DNA of 64,000 nucleotides, taken from NCBI GenBank assembly GCA_018238155.1, contig JABCTZ010000045.1:1-64000 (forward strand), given 5' to 3'. Shown one piece after another: positions 17,301 through 25,330 of this stretch. The notes beneath the pieces were generated by a model. The model saw only the letters and a program-made list of their open reading frames with translations. It was not told where the DNA came from and searched no databases. Position numbers and translations under genes: made by a program. This DNA comes from Candidatus Heimdallarchaeota archaeon. Lineage in GTDB: Archaea > Asgardarchaeota > Heimdallarchaeia > JABLTI01. Position 1 is the stretch's first letter, and the number at the start of each line of letters is the position of its first letter.

Positions 17301-18296
17301 TTGGAGAATATTGAATTGTTGAAAGAAAAAACTCAAAGGGAAGAACAAGAAAAGAATTGCAAGATTTGTAGTTCAGAAACACTTATTGATGATAAATCAC
17401 GTGGAGAAAGGATTTGTACTTCATGTGGAGCAGTACAAGAAATAATTATAAGCTCTGGTCCTGAATGGAGAGCATTCACTAAAAGTGAACAGAATGCTCG
17501 TGAACGTGTTGGTGCTCCAGCATCAAACCTAAAAATCGATAAAGGGTTAAGAACACAAATAGGAGCAGGTTATAAAGATATCACTGGTAAAAGCTTAAGC
17601 CCATCAACCATCGCAAGAATGAATCGTTTAAGATGGTTAAATAGGAGAACGGGCAGATCTGAAGCTCGAAACTTACGCGATGCTATTTTTGAATTAAAAA
17701 GAATTGCAAGCCAATTAGGTATCTCTGATGATATTAACGAATCAGCTGCTATTTACTATCGAAGAGCATTAAAAGCAAAGCTAATTCGTGGTAGAAGTAT
17801 AGACTCAATGACGGCTTCAGCAATATATATTGCTTGTAGAACACATAACGTTCCAAAAACATTGAAAGATATCTGTACAATTGCTAAAGTTGACAAGAAA
17901 GAATTGGCTAGATGTGTTAGAGTATATATTGTTGAGCTTGGTATAAAGCCAACACCAATTGATCCAGCACAGTTAGTATCACGATTAGGAACAGAACTCA
18001 ATCTCACAATGCACACACAAAACAGAGCAATTGAGATTCTGAAAACTGTTAGACAATACAGATTAGATGTTGGAAAGAATCCAATGTCCATTGCTGCCGC
18101 AGTGTTATATATAGCAGGTATACAAACTGGTGAAAGAAGAACACAACAACAAGTTGCTTTTGCAGCAAAGACTACACCAGTCACTCTTCGTAATCGATTC
18201 AAAGAGTTAGTTGCAGTATTAAAAATTGGTCAAGTAACTGTCAAACGTGGTGCTGCCGCTACACCAGTATATGTTAGAGATCCTTATAAATTTTAG
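17301..18296 (+). CDS. tfb: Transcription initiation factor TFB (TFIIB homologue)
   Basis: 331 residues from a TTG start (MENIELL). TFB bridges TBP-bound promoter DNA and RNA polymerase. The N-terminal zinc ribbon is C20-x2-C23 ... C39-x2-C42, followed by the B-reader region (GPEWRAFTKSEQNARERVGAP). Two cyclin repeats follow, with core motifs SAAIYYRRALK/TASAIYIACR and AAAVLYIAG. Length is normal. The C-terminal end (KRGAAATPVYVRDPYKF) is an extra tail. It is monocistronic, with its own promoter and a hairpin-U terminator. Confidence 0.95.
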   Translation: MENIELLKEKTQREEQEKNCKICSSETLIDDKSRGERICTSCGAVQEIIISSGPEWRAFTKSEQNARERVGAPASNLKIDKGLRTQIGAGYKDITGKSLSPSTIARMNRLRWLNRRTGRSEARNLRDAIFELKRIASQLGISDDINESAAIYYRRALKAKLIRGRSIDSMTASAIYIACRTHNVPKTLKDICTIAKVDKKELARCVRVYIVELGIKPTPIDPAQLVSRLGTELNLTMHTQNRAIEILKTVRQYRLDVGKNPMSIAAAVLYIAGIQTGERRTQQQVAFAAKTTPVTLRNRFKELVAVLKIGQVTVKRGAAATPVYVRDPYKF

Positions 18297-18324
18297 AGGA
18301 CAGTAACCACCTCTAATTTTTTTT
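18293..18324 (+). terminator. Hairpin-plus-T-tract terminator of tfb
   Basis: TTAGAGG (18293-18299) pairs perfectly with CCTCTAA (18310-18316), followed directly by eight T. The stem begins in the stop codon of tfb. It has the form of a bacterial-type intrinsic terminator; in archaea the T tract itself is the main signal. Confidence 0.7.
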
Positions 18325-18347
18325 ATCATAGACTTTTTCACATTATG

Positions 18348-18381
18348 GTGGCGAAAGTGAAAGATCACCTACTTTCGTCAC
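18348..18381. repeat. 11-bp inverted repeat beside the transposase-like remnant
   Basis: GTGGCGAAAGT at 18348-18358 and ACTTTCGTCAC at 18371-18381 pair over 11 positions, one of them G-U, with a 12-base loop. It lies between the tfb terminator and remnant copy B and could be an end of that lost insertion sequence or a structured RNA. Confidence 0.45.
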
Positions 18382-18416
18382 ATTCTAGTTATTTTTAATT
18401 CATTCATTGGGGTTCG

Positions 18417-18692
18417 TACACTGAAGAAAATAGCCTAAGAAACCATTTAGTAATAATGGTCAATATTGCAATCAATGACTATTTAAGTGGAAAACTAATA
18501 CTTGATAATAACAAGTTTTTAATAGAAAGAATGAAAGTCTCAACAACGACAAGTGAAAAAGAAGAACTTGACACTGTTATGGATGCTGAGATGCACCTTT
18601 CCGTGACCATGAATAATGCTGACTTTGAGAGTGCAACCAACTCAATGAACAAGAAGGCTTGGAACATAGGCAAGGAAAAGACAATAAACTAA
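18417..18692 (+). pseudogene. Transposase-like remnant, copy B
   Basis: The frame YTEENSLRNHLVIMVNIAIND ... continues open through KEELDTVMDAEMHL and NSMNKKAW to a TAA at 18690. It aligns with copy A at 11373-11592. An ATG at 18456 would give 78 residues, but the similarity starts upstream of it, so this is a fragment rather than an intact gene. Like copy A it abuts the start of a housekeeping gene, here rfcS. Confidence 0.5.
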
Positions 18693-19691
18693 TTGGATGG
18701 TTATATGCGCATGCTTTGGGCTGAAAAATATCGACCTCACTTACTTAAAGATATTGTTAATCAACAAGAAATTAAAAATCGTTTGAAAGGATTTATTGAT
18801 GCAAAAACAATGCCTCATTTACTTTTTGCTGGACCACCGGGGACAGGTAAGACCTCTACAGCATTAGTATTAATCAATGAATTACTTGGTGATTTCGATG
18901 TTTTTGGTCGTAAGGAAGACAGTCTTCGAACTAATGTTCCCTATCTCGAGTTAAATGCTAGTGACGAAAGAGGGATTAATATTGTCAGAGAACGCATAAA
19001 GAACTTTGCTCATTTAATGGCAATTAATGCCCCATTTAGAGTTATTGTTCTTGATGAAGCTGATTCAATGACTTCTGATGCTCAACATGCTCTTCGTCGT
19101 ACGATGGAAAAATATAGTTCTACTTGTCGTTTCATTCTAATTTGTAATTACAGTTCTAAAATCATTGAGCCCATTCAATCTCGTTGTGCTGTTTTTCGTT
19201 TTGCCCCACTTAGCCAGAAGGATGCCAAAAAGTATCTACAAAAAATTATCAAGACAGAGAAAATACCTATTACTCCTGAAGCAACCGATGCAGTCATTTA
19301 TGTTTCTGAAGGAGATCTTCGTCGAGCAACAAATATCCTACAATCGGCAGCAATTGCAGGAAAAGAAATATCTGAAGATGATATCTATAAGGCGACTGGT
19401 AAAGCCCAACCTCAAGAAATTCGTAAAATGATTAAATATGCAATTACCGGTGCGTTCAAGGAATCTCGAAAGCTTCTTCTTGAGTTGATAATCAAACAAG
19501 GTCTTTCTGCGCAAGATATTCTTAAACAAATCCATCGTGAAACTACAGTTATGACTGACATTGATGATAGAACTAAAGTTGAAATGATCAAGATGATTGG
19601 TGAAATCGATTTCCGCTTAACTGAAGGATCAAATCCTGAAATCCAATTATCGGCTCTTTTAGCTCATTTAGTTGGATTAAAATTGGAATAA
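18693..19691 (+). CDS. rfcS: Replication factor C small subunit
   Basis: 332 residues. RFC loads the PCNA clamp at primer ends using ATP. WAEKYRP, GPPGTGKTSTA (Walker A), VIVLDEADSMT (Walker B), RRTMEKYSSTCRFILICNY and the SRC motif in IEPIQSRCAVFRF are all present. No intein interrupts the P-loop, a common site for one. The listed start is TTG; the ATG at 18705 (MRMLWAEKYRP) fits the family better. The next gene is convergent. Confidence 0.95.
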   Translation: MDGYMRMLWAEKYRPHLLKDIVNQQEIKNRLKGFIDAKTMPHLLFAGPPGTGKTSTALVLINELLGDFDVFGRKEDSLRTNVPYLELNASDERGINIVRERIKNFAHLMAINAPFRVIVLDEADSMTSDAQHALRRTMEKYSSTCRFILICNYSSKIIEPIQSRCAVFRFAPLSQKDAKKYLQKIIKTEKIPITPEATDAVIYVSEGDLRRATNILQSAAIAGKEISEDDIYKATGKAQPQEIRKMIKYAITGAFKESRKLLLELIIKQGLSAQDILKQIHRETTVMTDIDDRTKVEMIKMIGEIDFRLTEGSNPEIQLSALLAHLVGLKLE

Positions 19692-19719
19692 AAAAATAAG
19701 AGGAAATGATTTCTTGAAA

Positions 19720-21027
19720 TCATGTTCCTTCATTAAATCCTGTTAGATATTCTTTTTGTTCTTCTGTGAGTGGTTGTAGGATAATATTGTGTGATTCAAG
19801 GGCCATTCTTGCAACGTAATCATCTAATCCTGCTGGAACGTCAATTACTTTTATAGGTAATTTTTTTCCATTTTTCGCTAAAAATTCTAATGCAAGCGCT
19901 TGAATAGCAAATGAACCATCCATAATTTCTAATGGATGTCCTTGTCCTGCAGGTCTTGCGAGATTAACTAAACGCCCTTTTGATAGAAGATAAATGAGTT
20001 TCCCATCTTTCATCTGATATTCTTGACAATTCTCATTTATTTCCTTGACATTTGCTGCCATCTTCTCTAAACCGTTAATATCAATTTCTAAATCAAAATG
20101 TCCTGCGTTAGCTAGCATCGCACCATCTTTCATTTTTTTGATGTGTTTTGCATCAATGACCTTCTTATCACCTGTTACGGTAATAAAGAGATCACCAATT
20201 AGAGCGGCATCGTCCATACTCATTACTTCGAATCCTTCATACAAAGCTTCTAGTCCTTTGTGCCATCCTGACGGTTCAGATTCATCTGCATATGGCATCC
20301 TGTCTCCTGCTTCAACAACGATTGTTCTTGCACCCATACCTCGAGCTCTTATCGCTAAGCCTTTCCCACACCAACCATATCCAACAATAACAACATTTTT
20401 TCCAGCAATCAAACTGTTTGTAATTGACATGATGGCATTTAGTGCAGATTGACCTGTTCCGAATCTATTATCAAACAAATGTTTAGAATAAGCACCATTG
20501 GCATTTGTTATTGGAAATTTCAATGCGTTTTCTTTTTCCATCGCCTTTAATCGAATGATTCCAGTTGTAGTTTCTTCACTAGCTCCAATAACATGCTCAA
20601 TTAATTCTTGCCTTTTGAAGTGAATAATATTTATTAAATCAGCACCATCATCTATTAGCAGATTTGGTTTTGAGTCCAAAACGCTATTGAGATTTTGGTA
20701 ATATTCTTCTGTGTTTTGATTTGCCCATGCAAATACCTCAATACCGTCAAATTGAGTTAATGCTGCTGCAACACGATCATCTGTTGTTAGAGGGTTACAG
20801 CTTGCTACTCGAACAGTAGCTCCGCCTGCACGAAGAGTTCTAATCAACTGACCTGTTTTTTTCTCTAAATGTAATGCTAAACTAACTCGTAAATTTTTGA
20901 ATGGTAGTTCTTTCTCAAACCGTTTTCTAATAGCATTTAGGACAGGCATGTTTTTCTCTGCCCATTCAAGCTCTTTCATTCCTTCATCTATTAATGATAA
21001 ATCTTTTACTTTACTCAAAAGTATCAC
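19720..21027 (-). CDS. ahcY: Adenosylhomocysteinase
   Basis: 435 residues. It splits S-adenosylhomocysteine into adenosine and homocysteine with bound NAD+. IDDGADLI, NAxGAYSKHLFDNRFGTGQS, VVIVGYGWCGKGLA (NAD-binding GxGxxG) and MKDGAMLANAGHFDLEID are diagnostic. The length is that of the short archaeal/bacterial form. It ends 28 bases from the convergent rfcS. With the deaminase at 53.9 kb the window holds two enzymes that can remove SAH. Confidence 0.96.
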   Translation of the reverse strand: MILLSKVKDLSLIDEGMKELEWAEKNMPVLNAIRKRFEKELPFKNLRVSLALHLEKKTGQLIRTLRAGGATVRVASCNPLTTDDRVAAALTQFDGIEVFAWANQNTEEYYQNLNSVLDSKPNLLIDDGADLINIIHFKRQELIEHVIGASEETTTGIIRLKAMEKENALKFPITNANGAYSKHLFDNRFGTGQSALNAIMSITNSLIAGKNVVIVGYGWCGKGLAIRARGMGARTIVVEAGDRMPYADESEPSGWHKGLEALYEGFEVMSMDDAALIGDLFITVTGDKKVIDAKHIKKMKDGAMLANAGHFDLEIDINGLEKMAANVKEINENCQEYQMKDGKLIYLLSKGRLVNLARPAGQGHPLEIMDGSFAIQALALEFLAKNGKKLPIKVIDVPAGLDDYVARMALESHNIILQPLTEEQKEYLTGFNEGT

Positions 21028-21180
21028 CTATTACAAAAAGAAATAATTAGTTAGTATATTAGTTTTTGGCGAACTTCACAATAAAAGGAATATAAGAAGA
21101 GGATGAGAGGGATTAGATAGATTAATCTCTCATCAAATTTTTTTATTTATCCAACCTATACATATTAGGGAGAAAAGTTT

Positions 21181-21333
21181 TTAGGATTCAGATCTTGACC
21201 AGAGTTCATCTCGAAGCAAATCTCGAATTGCTACCCGTATAATTTCACTTTTATTTGGATATTTCTTAGATTTCACTAGCTCTTCTAATCCATCAAGGAA
21301 CCCTTCTGGAACATGTACTGTTAGTAGTCTCAT
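21181..21333 (-). CDS. Ribbon-helix-helix (CopG-like) regulator
   Basis: 50 residues: MRLLTVHVPEGFLDGLEEL then KKYPNKSEIIRVAIRDLLRDEL. The short beta strand with alternating residues followed by helix-turn-helix with SEIIRxAIRDLL is the ribbon-helix-helix fold of CopG/NikR regulators, which bind DNA as dimers. It lies downstream of a 200-base gap and may regulate a neighbour or act alone. Confidence 0.75.
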   Translation of the reverse strand: MRLLTVHVPEGFLDGLEELVKSKKYPNKSEIIRVAIRDLLRDELWSRSES

Positions 21334-21546
21334 CAAATTTTTTTTACACCTCGGCAAGAGAGCACCATAGCAATCGATTATTCATTTCAAAAGACTCACC
21401 TGCTCTTTTGAGGAAATCGTTATGTATTCCCTAGGCATTCTCTAGATATTGCTTGAAGATATATCTCTATTAAAAAGAACAGTAGGTCTAGAGTACTACC
21501 AGAGTATTACCATTTGAATTTCCTTTCAGAAAATATTTTGCGAGAA

Positions 21547-21876
21547 TCAAAAAGAATCTTTTGCTTGAAAGTATTCTTCAAGCTTAGATAGAATAGCTTC
21601 TTCATCCTTAGAAATCAAACCATCTTCTAAAGCTAATTTTCGAACATTTGCTATTAAACGATCTTTAAAACAATCAGTTTTTAATGCTTCTGTAATCCCA
21701 CCGTCATCCTCAATGCATTTAGCTACTTCTTTTTCAAAAGCCCTAATATCAATCTCAATTTGAGAGAGTAAAAGAGATTCTTCCGGAGAAATTACCTCGT
21801 CCTCCATTGCTTGTTTCATTACTGCATCGAATAAGCTACTAAGGAATGGTTTGAATAATTCTTTATAGGCCATCAT
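21547..21876 (-). CDS. Small helical protein, TerB-like pattern
   Basis: 109 residues, helical. It has two similar blocks, MEDEVISPEESLLLSQIE and LEDGLISKDEEAILSKLE, each with a D/E-G/x-x-I-S-x-x-E turn between helices. This resembles TerB/DjlA-type folds, which bind metal or act as adaptors. No other evidence for function. ATGATG at 21876-21871 gives two possible starts. Confidence 0.55.
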   Translation of the reverse strand: MMAYKELFKPFLSSLFDAVMKQAMEDEVISPEESLLLSQIEIDIRAFEKEVAKCIEDDGGITEALKTDCFKDRLIANVRKLALEDGLISKDEEAILSKLEEYFQAKDSF

Positions 21877-21970
21877 CCAACAACTCTGTATTCCATTTAC
21901 TTTCTACTCTTTTGTATGTTTTGATTCAAGTTATAACTATTTTTGAAATTGCTATTACAAGTATTTTAAG

Positions 21971-22357
21971 CTATTTTTTCAAGGCAATTGCTTCAATCTC
22001 TACTCCAACGTCTTTTGGTAAACGAGCAACCTCAACAGCAGCTCTTGCTGGAGGATTATCTTTAAAGAATTCGGCATATTTTGCATTCATTTCACTAAAG
22101 GTATCCATATCCTTCAAGAAGACAGTGCATTTCACAACATCGTCCAATGTGGCTCCAGCTGCTTCAAGAACAGCTTTTACATTGATAAGTGATTGTTCAG
22201 TTTGGTCAGTGATCGTTCCTTCAATCATCTTACCGGTTTTAGAATTAAATGGAATCTGACCAGACACGAAAATTAGATTTCCAGCAATAGTACCTTGTGA
22301 ATATGGACCAATTGCTGCAGGTGCATTATCTGTTTTAATAATTACTTTATTAGTCAT
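21971..22357 (-). CDS. ridA: RidA family reactive-imine deaminase
   Basis: 128 residues. RidA hydrolyses 2-aminoacrylate and other reactive enamines released by PLP enzymes. [25 protein letters not shown], the [32 protein letters not shown] ending and the substrate-binding Arg (PARAAVEV) are all present. Length is standard. Confidence 0.95.
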   Translation of the reverse strand: MTNKVIIKTDNAPAAIGPYSQGTIAGNLIFVSGQIPFNSKTGKMIEGTITDQTEQSLINVKAVLEAAGATLDDVVKCTVFLKDMDTFSEMNAKYAEFFKDNPPARAAVEVARLPKDVGVEIEAIALKK

Positions 22358-22526
22358 GATGGTTCATCTCTACTTGCTACAATATAGTATTACATTAGTA
22401 TTTTTTTGCTGTTATTGCTGTTTGTTTTTCTTTTTGAATAAAGATTTTTGCCTCATTGACTATTAAAATTATAAAGGTTTAAAAGGGAAGTTAATCAAAC
22501 TCAATTATATTTGGTGAGTTATCAAT

Positions 22527-23309
22527 ATGGATATGTGGCTTATAGCAATAATTGTAATAGTGTGCATTTTATTATTTTTTCTTATCCTCTTTTTATTAGG
22601 AGGAATTAAGATTGCTTTGGAATATGAACGAATAGTTATTTTTCGTTTAGGAAGATATGTTCGAACTATCGGACCTGGTATGGTTTACATTACGCCATTC
22701 TTTGAAAAAGGTCGAAAAGTGGACATGCGAATAATTACACAAGATATCCCACGTCAAGAAGTAATGACTCGAGACAATATCCCTGTATTAGTTAATACAG
22801 TAGTTTACTTCAAAGTTGAAAATCCACAAGATGCAGTAATTAAAATAGAAAATTACGTGTATGCAGTCAGACAATACACACAAGCAGCATTAAGAGATAC
22901 TACTGGTACAATGGAATTAGATCAAGTACTAACTGAACGCGATAGGATTGCTGAAGATATTAGAGAAATTGTTGATAAAGAAACCAATGAATGGGGAATT
23001 GATATTAAAGCTATCAAAATCCAAGAACTCGAATTGCCTGCAGAAATGAAAAGAGCATTTGCTATGCAAGCGGAAGCCGAAAGAGAAAAACGAGCAATAA
23101 TCATTAAAGCAGAAGGTGAAATGATTGCTGCCGCAAAGTTCGCTGCCGCTGCAAAAGAAATGGCTACAGCACCAGGTTCTCTTCAATTAAGAACATTGCA
23201 GACAATAAGGGACATAGCTCAAGACCCTAGTGAAAAAATCATTATCTTTATGCCAAATGATCTAACTGATGTAGCTTCAAAAGTCATCAGAAGAGCTTCT
23301 AAGAAATAA
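22527..23309 (+). CDS. Stomatin-like SPFH (band 7) membrane protein
   Basis: 260 residues. One N-terminal membrane segment (LIAIIVIVCILLFFLILFLLGG) is followed by the SPFH domain: EYERIVIFRLGRYVRTIGPGMVYI, DMRIITQDIPRQEVMTRDNIPV and YTQAALRDTTGTMELDQVLTERD. The coiled-coil tail (EAEREKRAIIIKAEGEM) drives oligomerisation into membrane cages. Archaeal stomatins commonly pair with a NfeD-like protein and a protease, but none is adjacent here. The next gene starts 14 bases on. Confidence 0.92.
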   Translation: MDMWLIAIIVIVCILLFFLILFLLGGIKIALEYERIVIFRLGRYVRTIGPGMVYITPFFEKGRKVDMRIITQDIPRQEVMTRDNIPVLVNTVVYFKVENPQDAVIKIENYVYAVRQYTQAALRDTTGTMELDQVLTERDRIAEDIREIVDKETNEWGIDIKAIKIQELELPAEMKRAFAMQAEAEREKRAIIIKAEGEMIAAAKFAAAAKEMATAPGSLQLRTLQTIRDIAQDPSEKIIIFMPNDLTDVASKVIRRASKK

Positions 23310-23323
23310 GAGAGGTGATTTGA

Positions 23324-23995
23324 TTGTCAATAGAACGCAATACAAGATATCTGCAATTTGCGTTTAATGGTTCAATGCAACAAGTACGAAGAGTACTTCC
23401 ATCCATACAATATGACCCAAGAATCATCATTGAAGCTGGAACTCCGTACATCAAGCAATTTGGTATGCCTGGTGTACGATTGATTAGAAGATTATGGAAA
23501 GGTATGGTTGTGGCAGATCTAAAGGTTACCGATGGGGCTATAGAAGAAGTGCAATTTGCAGCGAGAGCAGGAGCTAATGCCGTTACTGTAATGGGTTCTG
23601 CACCTACAGAAACATTGGACTTTTTCAATGAATATAGTGCAAAATTGGGTCTTTATTCAATGATAGATATGCTCGGTGTAGATAATCCTCTAAGAAAACT
23701 TTTGCCATTAAAGCATAAACCCAACTTTGTAGTTATACACAAAGGACGAGATGAAGAAACAAATAGACGAAGTATAATTCGTTACAAAGATATATCGAAA
23801 ATTCGATCAAAGTACGATGTCTTTATCTCAGTCGCTGGAGGATTAGATGTGGCAAATATACGAAAAGTATATTTCAATGGTGCAGATGTCACAATATTAA
23901 ACATTGTAACGAGTACAGCTCAGAATACTGGCGTGGTTGATACTACAAACTTTCGGCAATTAATTCCCAAATTATTATTAGAAGTAGGGAAATAA
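23324..23995 (+). CDS. 3-hexulose-6-phosphate synthase-like (OMPDC superfamily)
   Basis: 223 residues from a TTG start behind a GAGGTGA ribosome-binding site. The TIM-barrel core has IEAGTPYIKQFG, then VVADLKVTDGA, the D-x-K-x-x-D motif of the OMP decarboxylase superfamily, and VAGGLDVANI near the phosphate-binding end. The E-A-G-T-P segment favours hexulose-phosphate synthase (formaldehyde fixation or ribulose-phosphate supply) over OMP decarboxylase. In archaea this enzyme often makes ribulose 5-phosphate by the reverse reaction. No partner isomerase (PHI) is adjacent. Confidence 0.8.
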   Translation: MSIERNTRYLQFAFNGSMQQVRRVLPSIQYDPRIIIEAGTPYIKQFGMPGVRLIRRLWKGMVVADLKVTDGAIEEVQFAARAGANAVTVMGSAPTETLDFFNEYSAKLGLYSMIDMLGVDNPLRKLLPLKHKPNFVVIHKGRDEETNRRSIIRYKDISKIRSKYDVFISVAGGLDVANIRKVYFNGADVTILNIVTSTAQNTGVVDTTNFRQLIPKLLLEVGK

Positions 23996-24058
23996 ATCAA
24001 CCTTGGGAAATCCTTCCCGAGATTTTTTCTAACCAATTTTTATAATTAGAAAAGTATT

Positions 24059-24166
24059 TGGTGACCGAGAAGGGATTTGAACCCTTGATCACTGCCATAT
24101 TGGCAGAAATGGACTCATCCATCCTTGTCCCCAAGGCAGAATCATACCAATCTAGACCACCCGGCC
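24059..24166 (-). tRNA. tRNA-Pro (GGG) with intron
   Basis: Acceptor GGCCGGG (24166-24160) pairs with CTCGGTC including G-U pairs; discriminator A and an encoded CCA follow. The T-arm is AAGGG-TTCAAAT-CCCTT. Anticodon stem CTGCC/GGCAG brackets a loop TTGGGG ... T with anticodon GGG at 24132-24130. A 31-base intron at 24128-24098 lies after position 37, the canonical archaeal site, removed by the bulge-helix-bulge endonuclease. Mature length without CCA is 74. Confidence 0.9.
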
Positions 24167-24231
24167 ATTCTTAGTTGTTTTTTTTTACTTTAAAATTAAA
24201 AAGCTTTTCTCTTTTTTGATGTTGTTGGGTT

Positions 24232-24906
24232 TCATTGAATTAATTCTATATCAATCAATTTTTTACATTCTATTTGAGCATTTGCTAATAAAATGCTTAT
24301 TTTTTCCTTATTATCTTCGTTATGGTAAAATCCATAGTCGATTGTTTTCTTAATTAGTCTACTAAAATGAGAGTTGTTATTAATCAGTGGTAAAAATCTA
24401 TTCACATACCAATAAACGTAGTTTTGTAACTTTGGAAAACCGGGGTAAGAAATCATTGGTTTTTTATAAAATTCTTTTAACCATAAAAAGTTAGTTTTAG
24501 GATTATTTTTCAAAAGATGTTCATAGATAAACAAATCTAATCCAATTTCTCTTCCAAGATGTTTTTTTGCTGTATTGAAATAACGTCTTACTCCTTCATC
24601 CTTAATTATCTCAGGGCATAATGGATTATTATCTAAGAAAAATGGTCCTTCATGGATTAGTTCATCACATACTAAATGCAATTTCCATCCCAACACATAT
24701 GCCTTGCATCTTTGACTCTCTTTTTTGTAAAACAGTTTTGGTGGGTTTTTTTGATGATTGAAAATTTTTAATTTCGGAGAAAAAAGTTGGAAATATCCTG
24801 CATCCGGACTCCAACTTCCAACAATCATTGGTTTTATGATCTCTTCCAGAGACAATCCTTCTGGTAATATTTTCAATATTGAGAACATATGTGCAAGAAA
24901 GTACAT
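24232..24906 (-). CDS. Zinc-dependent phospholipase C-like protein
   Basis: 224 residues. H5 in FLAHMFSIL, GSWSPDAGYF, and KLHLVCDELIHEGPFF resemble the His/Asp metal ligands of the zinc-dependent phospholipase C / S1-P1 nuclease fold found in bacterial and archaeal proteins of about this size. There is no signal peptide. The substrate is not predictable. It lies 65 bases from the tRNA-Pro 5' end on the same strand. Confidence 0.55.
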   Translation of the reverse strand: MYFLAHMFSILKILPEGLSLEEIIKPMIVGSWSPDAGYFQLFSPKLKIFNHQKNPPKLFYKKESQRCKAYVLGWKLHLVCDELIHEGPFFLDNNPLCPEIIKDEGVRRYFNTAKKHLGREIGLDLFIYEHLLKNNPKTNFLWLKEFYKKPMISYPGFPKLQNYVYWYVNRFLPLINNNSHFSRLIKKTIDYGFYHNEDNKEKISILLANAQIECKKLIDIELIQ

Positions 24907-25060
24907 GGCTCTACATCATTCTTTTTTGTGTATATCTTCGAGTACTACTCGGACATATATCTGTCTTTAATTTATCCTTGCTATTATTAGTGGTTGTTTA
25001 TTACAAAATTAGTAGTTTAAAAAGGTGTTTTGTAAAGTAATAGTAAAGGTGAACTAAGAC

Positions 25061-25330
25061 TTGTCCTTATTCAGTAAATCTAATTGTGAATATCCCCCTT
25101 CTGCAGAATCCTCCACCCTTCAAATAAAGGACCAAGATAATTGTCTTATTTGTAAGGTTATGCGCATTCGTCATGAAAAAGCCGACCTTGTTAAATGGAT
25201 TTTCTCTTCTGACAAGTCTACTTCTGAGAAGGCAGAACTTGCGTCTTCACTTACAGGCATTACCTTTGATAAGGAAATCATTGAATGCATTCAAGATCCT
25301 GATATCCAAAAATTTCTTTTTTCGAAGTAA
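25061..25330 (+). CDS. Small hypothetical protein with a CxxC motif
   Basis: 89 residues from a TTG start. One CLIC motif (C34-x2-C37) precedes a short helical domain (KADLVKWIFSS ... EKAELASSL). No family recognised. Its TAA at 25328-25330 abuts the stop of the convergent next gene with no base between them. Confidence 0.45.
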   Translation: MSLFSKSNCEYPPSAESSTLQIKDQDNCLICKVMRIRHEKADLVKWIFSSDKSTSEKAELASSLTGITFDKEIIECIQDPDIQKFLFSK

